NCBI GenBank assembly: GCA_025996835.1
Contig: BNTU01000133.1
Location: forward strand, 1 to 7,953
DNA: 7,953 nt
DNA from: Bacteroidia bacterium
Lineage (GTDB): Bacteria; Bacteroidota; Bacteroidia; Bacteroidales; Azobacteroidaceae
Direction of reading: 5' to 3'
The position numbers and the translations under genes were made by a program. This document shows, one piece after another, positions 1 to 5,825 of the stretch (its first letter is position 1; each line of letters starts with the position of its first letter). Below the pieces are notes generated by a model, which was given only the letters and a program-made list of their open reading frames with translations, did not search any database and had not been told where the DNA came from.

Positions 1-2
1 CA

Positions 3-1082
3 ACTGTTTTTGACACGCTACTTTTACGATTAGAAGAAGTTGATAATTTGAATAAGATGCGTTGTAATGATTTAGGTAAGCAAAAATCCTCAACTTACAA
101 GGTGGAGTACGAACAAATTCAAGAAAATTTAGAAAAATTGCGTAGAGAACTTTACAAGTTTGAATCAAAGTACGATGTTACTTCCAAACGATCAGAATTA
201 CAGGAAATTAAAAATCAGGAAAAGCAAAATGGGGAGCGCAAAGGCAAAGAACGAGAATATTTCAAAAAAAACACTCTTGAATATAAACGAAAAAAAGAAT
301 TGAAACAAATCATTGAAGAATTCGAGAAAAATTCTGAATACGGACAATACAAAGAAAAAATTGAGCGACTTGAAGAACAACTTCGTAATTATCAATTTGG
401 TTATACTCAATATGATACCTCAATTAATGAACAATTTAACCGAGTTTCGGAGTATATTCATGATTTAGTCAAAAAAACAACTAATTATTTCATATCCAAA
501 AACAATAAAGCAACCGAACTTCCGAATATATCATTCGAACTTGATATAAGAAAATTGGCTGAATACTATTCAATTAAAATTCAACAGTATACTGATTTTT
601 TAATTCAATTACCGAAAATCTTTGTTGATAAATTTTCAGAAGAGGAACAGACATTACTCAAAGTGGCTTTAAATTCCATTTTGTCATCTCCGCAAGGGCG
701 ATTAGGAAATTATTCCGAACAAAATATTTTGGATATTTTGATAAACATTGGAAAAGAGTTGCCAGACGGTTCTGAAAAAACTATCTTACGGGAATACTAC
801 AAATACCGTAAGGCAGAAACAGACATTTTTAGTTTTCCTGAAAATCAGGTTTTGGCAAATTTGATTGTATTTTTAATGAAGTTACAGGGGCATGAGCAAA
901 TAAACAAAATGCTTGTTGCTAAAAACATAACGCAAAAACAAATTGCACTTATGCTTTACGGTGCGTATGTTGGTTTTGCAAATATGCCTAAAACTTTCAC
1001 AAACATTATTTTCGATAGCAATAGCGAAAAGATGTTTGAATATATTGATAATTATTTGTTTAATAATTATTTAAAACAATAA
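3..1082 (+). CDS. Coiled-coil protein of unknown function, 5'-truncated by the window edge
   Basis: I do not recognise this gene. The frame is open from the first complete codon (position 3), reading TVFDTLLLRLEEVDN, to the TAA at 1080-1082. The TTG at 48 is therefore probably not the start, and the true start lies left of the window; 359 codons are visible. Roughly nt 81-390 encode a long charged helix rich in Glu, Lys and Gln with heptad-like spacing, almost certainly a coiled coil. The rest (about nt 480-1080) is predicted mostly helical, with hydrophobic stretches such as QIALMLYGAYVGFANMPKTF near the C-terminus (about nt 939-998). There is no signal peptide, obvious transmembrane segment, Walker motif or nuclease motif in the visible part, but an N-terminal catalytic or ATPase domain could lie outside. 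Base composition is strongly AT-rich, unlike the genes to the right, and one A8 run is present near 264-271. It may be the C-terminal half of a larger ATPase or defence-type protein, but that is a guess. Confidence 0.75.
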   Translation, partial: TVFDTLLLRLEEVDNLNKMRCNDLGKQKSSTYKVEYEQIQENLEKLRRELYKFESKYDVTSKRSELQEIKNQEKQNGERKGKEREYFKKNTLEYKRKKELKQIIEEFEKNSEYGQYKEKIERLEEQLRNYQFGYTQYDTSINEQFNRVSEYIHDLVKKTTNYFISKNNKATELPNISFELDIRKLAEYYSIKIQQYTDFLIQLPKIFVDKFSEEEQTLLKVALNSILSSPQGRLGNYSEQNILDILINIGKELPDGSEKTILREYYKYRKAETDIFSFPENQVLANLIVFLMKLQGHEQINKMLVAKNITQKQIALMLYGAYVGFANMPKTFTNIIFDSNSEKMFEYIDNYLFNNYLKQ

Positions 1083-1127
1083 CGTTATCGAATGGGTAAA
1101 AAATATTTGATTTAATATATAAAAGTT

Positions 1128-1817
1128 ATGGAAATGTTTAAAGGTGCTGTTGTGTCATCAGCCGTAAAAAATGGCAAACTGTCTGCTAAATTAGCGGCTA
1201 AACTGGCTGCTGCAAAAGAGTATCGGAAAGCTTTAATAGATGCTACCGAAGCAAATATGTACCGTGCACCAGCCGTAACAAGGTATCCTAAATTGGCTGC
1301 TGAATCCGATGCTGAATGGGACGAATATTTAAAATCTTTTGATGTCACCGATAGATTAGCTGCTAGACACGAGTATCGGCAATATTTGATAGCCGACACC
1401 CACATAGATAAGTATCGTGGTGCATATCGTATTGAAATTCGTGTTGATGACAAGATAGAGAAGATTGAAAATGGTATTTTGTCGAAAACAACAGGCAACA
1501 GGTTAAAACTTTTCGTAAGTGAAGCGACTGGTGCGCTGTTGCCATGTGTAACGGTTACTTTGTTTGACAGCGACCCAAAGTTTGCGGAATTTGCCAACTT
1601 AATTGGAAAGAGTGTAGAGGATTGGGGTTATATAATGCCTGCAATCGAAGTTGAACGATATAACAAGATTCGAAAAGGGTGGTATGTCATGAAACTGCGT
1701 CCGGTGCGCTTTGGAACAACTAAAACAGTTTCAGACACAGGAGAGGTATTATGTCCCAATTATGGCGAATCAGAAGACGAAGCAATCGCCAGAATAACGG
1801 GTAATAAATGCAAGTAA
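1128..1817 (+). CDS. Hypothetical soluble protein, 229 aa
   Basis: Not recognised. The start is ATG 1128, in an AT-rich leader without a Shine-Dalgarno sequence, as is usual in Bacteroidota; a second in-frame ATG two codons on (1134) is an equally possible start. Residues about 14-45 form an Ala/Lys-rich amphipathic helix (SAKLAAKLAAAKEYRKAL). A Trp/Tyr/Asp-rich segment follows, and from about residue 95 alternating strands appear (RIEIRVDD, LKLFVSE, CVTVTLFDSD, WYVMKLRPVRF), suggesting a small alpha/beta or mostly beta C-terminal domain. No signal peptide or membrane segment is seen, so it is probably cytoplasmic. It lies 45 bases after the coiled-coil gene and only 7 bases before the Cys-rich mini-ORF, so it may be cotranscribed with either. 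A 161-aa open frame on the opposite strand (1112-1597) is judged a shadow. Existence as a gene is fairly sure; function is unknown. Confidence 0.75.
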   Translation: MEMFKGAVVSSAVKNGKLSAKLAAKLAAAKEYRKALIDATEANMYRAPAVTRYPKLAAESDAEWDEYLKSFDVTDRLAARHEYRQYLIADTHIDKYRGAYRIEIRVDDKIEKIENGILSKTTGNRLKLFVSEATGALLPCVTVTLFDSDPKFAEFANLIGKSVEDWGYIMPAIEVERYNKIRKGWYVMKLRPVRFGTTKTVSDTGEVLCPNYGESEDEAIARITGNKCK

Positions 1818-1824
1818 AAAACGG

Positions 1825-1953
1825 ATGGAAGAAGAATCATACGAATATGATGACAACAATGATTGGGACAACAGTTCAGATGAAGGTTGTGGCGCAGGTT
1901 TTTCGTGTAGTGAATGTGATAACTATGGTTGTCCGAAACACCCTTGCAATTAA
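1825..1953 (+). CDS. Small acidic cysteine-rich protein, 42 aa
   Basis: This short ORF runs from ATG 1825 to TAA 1951-1953. The N-terminal 20 residues are very acidic (MEEESYEYDDNNDWDNSSDE). The C-terminal half carries five cysteines and one histidine at 22, 28, 31, 36, 39 (His) and 41, spaced C-x5-C-x2-C-x4-C-x2-H-x-C. This density of Cys plus His is consistent with a small metal (zinc)-binding knuckle, or with a disulfide-rich peptide, although no signal peptide is present. It begins 7 bases after the stop of the 229-aa gene, in another frame, which fits translational coupling. I prefer it over the overlapping frame starting at 1808, whose product (many Met, Val and Thr, no structured motif) looks like an out-of-frame reading. 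The family is not recognised; being this short, it could still be chance. Confidence 0.5.
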   Translation: MEEESYEYDDNNDWDNSSDEGCGAGFSCSECDNYGCPKHPCN

Positions 1954-1978
1954 GGTCTGTTGAAAAAGGCATAATCTA

Positions 1979-2009
1979 TTGCAATAAAGATAAATATGCG
2001 TACATTTTG
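1979..2009 (+). promoter_or_regulatory. Candidate Bacteroidota-type promoter for the BspA-like gene
   Basis: TTG at 1979-1981 is followed after 19 bases by TACATTTTG at 2001-2009. The Bacteroidota primary sigma factor is known to use a -33 TTG and a -7 TAnnTTTG separated by about 19-21 bases. Here the -7 box is one T too long or has T instead of the final G. Transcription would start near 2015, leaving a leader of about 65 AT-rich bases before ATG 2082. The site lies in the only sizeable gap (1954-2081) between the left gene group and the LRR gene. In AT-rich DNA such matches arise by chance. Confidence 0.35.
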
Positions 2010-2081
2010 GCTATTTTGGTTCAAATTGAAAGCAAAATGGCAAGCTTGTAAAACATTAGTAACAAATAATTATTTTAAAAT

Positions 2082-5000
2082 ATGAAAAAGTCAACAGTTT
2101 TATTGAGTTTCTACCTGGTAGCGGTTTTGAGCGCAACCGCGCAAACATGGAACATCGGCTACCCCAATGCAGCCGATGTAACCGCTACGCTTAGCGGTAG
2201 CACCCTCACTATCAGTGGTAGTGGGGCTATGCAAGATTGGTCGTATGTTGATAGTGCCCCGTGGTATTCTCAACGTTCCAGCATTACAACTGTAGTAATA
2301 AATAACGGTGTGACAACAATTGGAAGTTATGCCTTTTATTACAACAACCTTAGATCTGTTATCATTCCTAATAGCATTACAAGCATTGGACAGAATGCTT
2401 TTCAGAGTTGCCACGGTCTTACCTCCGTTACCATTCCTAACAGTATGACAAGCATTGGAGATCAGGCTTTTGTCGGTTGCACCGGTCTTACTACCATTCC
2501 TAACAGCATGACAAGCATTGGAGTGGACGCTTTTGGTGGTTGCACTGGTCTTACCTCCGTTACCATTCCTAACAGCGTGACAAGCATTGGGAGTTATGTC
2601 TTTCGGAATTGCAGTAATCTTACCTCTGTTACCATTCCCGGCAGTGTTACAAGCATTGGAGATCAACCTTTTTTGCGTTGCCCCAAACTTACCAGTATCG
2701 CTGTAGATGCTGCCAATACGCGGTATAGTTCAATAGATAGTGTGGTTTACAGCAAAAATCAGGACTCTTTACTGATATGTCCGGAGGGGAAGCAACAAGA
2801 TACTTTTACCATTCCTAACAGCGTTATCAGCATTGGGAGTTGGGCTTTTTTCGGTTGCAGCGGTCTTACATCCGTTACCATTCCTAGCAGCGTGACAAGC
2901 ATTGGGCAATCTGCTTTTTCCGGTTGCGACGGTCTTACATCCGTTACCATTCCTAGCAGCGTGACAAGCATTGGACAATCTGCTTTTTCCGATTGCAACG
3001 GTCTTACCTCCGTGACCATTCCTAACAGCGTGACAAGCATTGGGCAATCTGCTTTTTACAATTGCAGCGGTCTCACCTCCGTTACTATTCCTAACAGCGT
3101 GACAAGCATTGGGCAATCTGCTTTTTCCAATTGCAGCGGTCTTACCTCCATATATGTTCATAGGACTACTCCGGCGAGTTTAAGCGCCATTGTCTTTCTT
3201 AACGTTAATAAAAACACCTGTACTTTATATGTGCCGGCAGGCTCTACATCTGCATACAGGGCAGCAGCACAATGGATGGATTTCATAAATATTGTGGAGT
3301 TTGCAGGATACACAATCACAGCCTCCGCAGGTAGTGATGGCAGAATTTTCCCAAGTGGCGTAGTAGCCGTTGAGAGTGCCGGAAATCAAACTTTCAAAAT
3401 TACCCCCAACGTAGGTTATGCAATAGACAATGTCTTGGTGGATGGAGCAGATGTTACTGGAGCCGTTTTAACAAGCAGTGATACCACTTATACTTTCACA
3501 AATGTGACCGAAGGACACACTATTTCTGTATCATTCGTTGTTGATACATCGAACCCATATTCTTGGAACATCGGCTACCCCACTGCCGCCGATGTAACCG
3601 CTACGCTTAGCAATGATACCCTCACTATTAGCGGTAGTGGGGCTATGCGAGATTGGTCGTCTGGTGATCCCCCGTGGTATTCTCCACTTTCCAGCATTAC
3701 AACTGTAGTGCTAAATAACGGCGTGACAAGCATTGGAGATAATGCTTTTCGCAATTGCAGCAGTCTTACCTCCGTTACCATTCCTAACAGCGTGACAAGC
3801 ATTGGGACTCAGGCTTTTTGGGAATGCAGCGGTCTCACCTCCGTTACCATTCCTAACAGCGTGACAAGCATTGGGAGTTCTGCTTTTTCCAGTTGCAGCG
3901 GTCTTACCTCCGTTACTATTCCTAACAGCGTGACAAGCATTGGAGAAAATGCTTTTTCGTTTTGCAGCGGTCTTACCTCCGTTACCATTCCTAACAGCGT
4001 GACAAGCATTGGGACGTTTGCTTTTGCCAGTTGCCGCGGTCTTACCTCCGTTACCATTCCTAACAGCGTGACAAGCATTGGAGAGAGTGCTTTTGCCTTT
4101 TGCAGCGGTCTCACCTCCATATATGTTCATAGGACTACTCCAGCGAATTTAAGCACCGATGTCTTTTATAACATTAATAAAAACACCTGTACATTATATG
4201 TGCCGACAGGCTCCACATCTGCATACAGAGCAGCAGCACAATGGATGGATTTCATAAATATTGTGGAGTTTGGAGGATACACAATCACAGCCTCCGCAGG
4301 TAGTGATGGCAGAATTTTCCCAAGTGGTGTAGTAGCCGTTGAGAGTGCCGGAAATCAAACTTTCAAAATTACCCCCAACATAGGTTATGCGATAGACAAT
4401 GTTTTGGTAGATGGTGTAGATGTTACTGAAGCCGTTTTAGCAAGCAGTGATACCACTTATACTTTCACAAATGTGACCGAAGAACACACTATTTCTGTAT
4501 CATTCGTTGCTGATACATCAAACCCGTATTCTTGGAATATCGGCTACCCCAATGCCGCCGATGTAACCGCTACGCTCAACAACGACACCCTCACCATTAG
4601 CGGCTCGGGAGCTATGCAAAATTGGACATCATCTACGAACAATACGGTGAATACTCCGTGGTATCATCTGCGCGACAACATTACAACTGTAGTAATAAAT
4701 AACGGTGTGACAACGATTGGAGCTTTTGCTTTTTCCTATTGCAATAGTCTTACCTCCGTTACCATTTCTAATCGCGTTGACAGCATTGCAAATTATGCTT
4801 TTTCGGGTTGCCGCAACCTTGCGTCTGTCACCAATTTGAGTTTTGTTCCGCAACCCATACAAGACAGTGTGTTTGCAAGGAGCAACATTCGCCGGCTCAT
4901 CGTACCTGCCTGCGGCTCTGAGTATCAAAATCACAAAATATGGAGTAAATCTTTTGGTGCTATTGAAGCATCATTGGAATGCCCTTTTGAGGTAAGAATG

Positions 5001-5801
5001 ATTAACGCCATTCCTCAAAGTGATGGTTCTCTCCTGGTCGATTGCGACGGCACATTCTCTGTTGTGTATTTTAAGGATGCGGATGAGTACACGGTTAAGT
5101 TTGGGTACAAGGGTTCACCAATAGAGAACAATGACATCTACATTGACAAACAGATGCCCTATCGTGACACTATAACCTATCGTGTTTACAACAAGGCTAA
5201 TACAGCTTTTATCAGTCGCGACCTGATTATCAGGAAAGAAAGTTTTGCCTTTGACTACTTTGGTTCCCGGAAATACGAAAGACTGCTATATGCGAACAAC
5301 GATACTGTTGTTGTGGACGGCGAATGGTTCAAACTCATCGACGGGGAGTGGCAAAGTATCGGCACGGGCTTGTTCTATTGGGCACCCGAAAACGAGGTAT
5401 TGACGGACAATGCAGAATATCGGGCTACGTTTATTACCAAAGCCGGCGATACTGTGCACATTTGCCCTTTTTCGGGGGCAACATTTTTATCATCCGTGGC
5501 GGTTTCCCCTAAATTGACGGTTTATCCCAATCCTGTTTCCGTCGGCAGTTTAATCACCATTGAGGGCATCCCTGATGGCGAGAAAAACATCACAATCTAT
5601 GATTTAAACGGTCGTGTGGTCATCCGTACAGTAGAGACGTGGCGCGCCACGTCTGTACAAATGCGAACACAAACGCAAACACAAACACAAACGCAAACGC
5701 AAACACAAACACAAATGCAGATACAAACACCATCAACGCCGGGAGTGTATGTGGTGAAGGTGGGACGTGAGATGGTGAAAGTGATTGTTGTGAAAAATTA
5801 A
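2082..5801 (+). CDS. BspA-like leucine-rich-repeat surface protein with T9SS C-terminal sorting domain
   Basis: A 1239-aa exported protein, probably a surface adhesin or binding protein. Residues 1-21 are a Sec signal peptide ending in ATAQ. Three blocks each begin with WNIGYP (residues 23, 495, 818), the beta-strand cap common in BspA-family proteins. Each cap leads into LRR_5 (TpLRR-type) repeats of 23 residues, consensus LTSVTIPNSVTSIGxxAFxxC. There are about eleven in block 1, six in block 2 and two in block 3. The first array is interrupted at about 206-245 by a non-LRR loop. Blocks 1 and 2 close with a YVHRTTP/LYVPAGS segment and a divergent InlB-type B-repeat-like domain (about 409-485 and 732-808). 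Residues about 967-1140 are unique and unassigned. The tail from Y1148 (YPNP, YDLNGRVV, PGVYVVKVG) matches the T9SS type A sorting domain known to direct export across the outer membrane and surface attachment. The tail carries an unusual insert at about 1184-1219. The downstream OmpA-family gene is probably in the same operon. The ligand cannot be inferred. Confidence 0.93.
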   Translation: MKKSTVLLSFYLVAVLSATAQTWNIGYPNAADVTATLSGSTLTISGSGAMQDWSYVDSAPWYSQRSSITTVVINNGVTTIGSYAFYYNNLRSVIIPNSITSIGQNAFQSCHGLTSVTIPNSMTSIGDQAFVGCTGLTTIPNSMTSIGVDAFGGCTGLTSVTIPNSVTSIGSYVFRNCSNLTSVTIPGSVTSIGDQPFLRCPKLTSIAVDAANTRYSSIDSVVYSKNQDSLLICPEGKQQDTFTIPNSVISIGSWAFFGCSGLTSVTIPSSVTSIGQSAFSGCDGLTSVTIPSSVTSIGQSAFSDCNGLTSVTIPNSVTSIGQSAFYNCSGLTSVTIPNSVTSIGQSAFSNCSGLTSIYVHRTTPASLSAIVFLNVNKNTCTLYVPAGSTSAYRAAAQWMDFINIVEFAGYTITASAGSDGRIFPSGVVAVESAGNQTFKITPNVGYAIDNVLVDGADVTGAVLTSSDTTYTFTNVTEGHTISVSFVVDTSNPYSWNIGYPTAADVTATLSNDTLTISGSGAMRDWSSGDPPWYSPLSSITTVVLNNGVTSIGDNAFRNCSSLTSVTIPNSVTSIGTQAFWECSGLTSVTIPNSVTSIGSSAFSSCSGLTSVTIPNSVTSIGENAFSFCSGLTSVTIPNSVTSIGTFAFASCRGLTSVTIPNSVTSIGESAFAFCSGLTSIYVHRTTPANLSTDVFYNINKNTCTLYVPTGSTSAYRAAAQWMDFINIVEFGGYTITASAGSDGRIFPSGVVAVESAGNQTFKITPNIGYAIDNVLVDGVDVTEAVLASSDTTYTFTNVTEEHTISVSFVADTSNPYSWNIGYPNAADVTATLNNDTLTISGSGAMQNWTSSTNNTVNTPWYHLRDNITTVVINNGVTTIGAFAFSYCNSLTSVTISNRVDSIANYAFSGCRNLASVTNLSFVPQPIQDSVFARSNIRRLIVPACGSEYQNHKIWSKSFGAIEASLECPFEVRMINAIPQSDGSLLVDCDGTFSVVYFKDADEYTVKFGYKGSPIENNDIYIDKQMPYRDTITYRVYNKANTAFISRDLIIRKESFAFDYFGSRKYERLLYANNDTVVVDGEWFKLIDGEWQSIGTGLFYWAPENEVLTDNAEYRATFITKAGDTVHICPFSGATFLSSVAVSPKLTVYPNPVSVGSLITIEGIPDGEKNITIYDLNGRVVIRTVETWRATSVQMRTQTQTQTQTQTQTQTQMQIQTPSTPGVYVVKVGREMVKVIVVKN
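2418..2687 (+). repeat. LRR-coding tandem repeat, first array (four units)
   Basis: Units begin with CTTAC at 2418, 2487, 2550 and 2619. Three are 69 bases and the unit 2487-2549 is 63 bases: it lacks six bases, so the product reads LTTIPNS instead of LTSVTIPNS. The reading frame is kept. Copies are more divergent than in the later arrays. Confidence 0.85.
2865..3140 (+). repeat. LRR-coding tandem repeat, 69 bp, second array (four units)
   Basis: Units start at 2865, 2934, 3003 and 3072, exactly 69 bases (23 codons) apart. Each encodes LTSVTIP(S/N)SVTSIGQSAF followed by a variable pair, a Cys and two more residues. The shared QSAF codons in all four units show that they expanded or were homogenised recently as a group. 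Confidence 0.92.
3141..4624 (+). repeat. Direct repeat pair with 969-bp offset (block duplication)
   Basis: Bases 3141-3655 reappear at 4110-4624 with a constant offset of 969 bases (323 codons) and few substitutions. The repeated segment contains the end of an LRR array, the YVHRTTP segment, the InlB-like beta domain and the next WNIGYP cap. The similarity is highest over the beta-domain codons (about 3236-3540 against 4205-4509) and fades after the cap. This shows that blocks 1/2 and 2/3 are joined by duplicated DNA. Confidence 0.9.
3765..4109 (+). repeat. LRR-coding tandem repeat, 69 bp, third array (five units)
   Basis: Units start at 3765, 3834, 3903, 3972 and 4041, with exact 69-base spacing and near-identical DNA over most of each unit. 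Variation is concentrated at the two residues before AF and the two or three after it, which lie on the exposed face in LRR_5 solenoids. Confidence 0.92.
5631..5658. repeat. REP-like palindrome inside the T9SS tail coding sequence
   Basis: The 20-base core at 5635-5654, AGACGTGGCGCGCCACGTCT, is a perfect palindrome. It extends to 28 bases (5631-5658) with a single mismatch pair (5634 with 5655). Stems beginning GTAGAGACG resemble dispersed palindromic elements I recall from Bacteroidota and cyanobacterial genomes; that comparison is from memory. It lies in frame and encodes VETWRATSV (residues 1184-1192), with no stop codon. No second copy is present in the window. Confidence 0.85.
5667..5714 (+). 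repeat. Hexanucleotide microsatellite, AC(A/G)CAA x8
   Basis: Eight consecutive six-base units encode (Thr-Gln)8 at residues 1196-1211, followed by decayed units encoding MQ, IQ and TP up to 5732. It starts eight bases after the palindrome. Being a multiple of three, changes in copy number lengthen or shorten the loop without frameshift. Variation between ACACAA and ACGCAA units shows it is not freshly expanded. Confidence 0.9.
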
Positions 5802-5822
5802 AAATTAAGAATTAAAAAATTA
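5793..5822. repeat. AT-rich short direct repeats between the two large genes
   Basis: Four units, AAAAATTA, AAAATTA, AGAATTA and AAAAATTA, span the stop codon of the LRR gene and the gap before the OmpA-family gene. The first unit holds the stop codon itself. No hairpin terminator is seen here, which supports read-through into the next gene. The repeat may only provide an unstructured AT-rich translation leader. Confidence 0.6.
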
Positions 5823-5825
5823 CGG

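Noticed and set aside
1112..1597. 161-aa open frame on the minus strand opposite the 229-aa gene
   Set aside because: It is antisense to the 229-aa frame, has Ser/Ala/Leu-rich composition typical of a mirror reading, and no recognisable motif; the plus-strand frame has better protein-like composition.
1808..1963. Alternative 51-aa frame starting at ATG 1808 and overlapping the 229-aa gene
   Set aside because: Its product is a Met/Val/Thr-rich string typical of an out-of-frame reading, whereas the frame from 1825 gives an organised acidic and Cys/His-rich protein.
2418..4109. CRISPR-like regular spacing of repeats
   Set aside because: The 69-base units are contiguous and in frame, encode LRR_5 repeats, and have no unique spacers.
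3711..4130. Antisense open frames with SNACHAVRNGNGGKTAA-type repeats (also 2100-2666, 2759-3161, 3809-4120)
   Set aside because: They are reverse-strand readings of the 69-bp LRR repeats; a 69-base period keeps any frame open once one unit is open. No independent start context or codon signal.
5631..5658. Rho-independent terminator
   Set aside because: The hairpin is inside the coding sequence, 140 bases before the stop, and is not followed by a T run.
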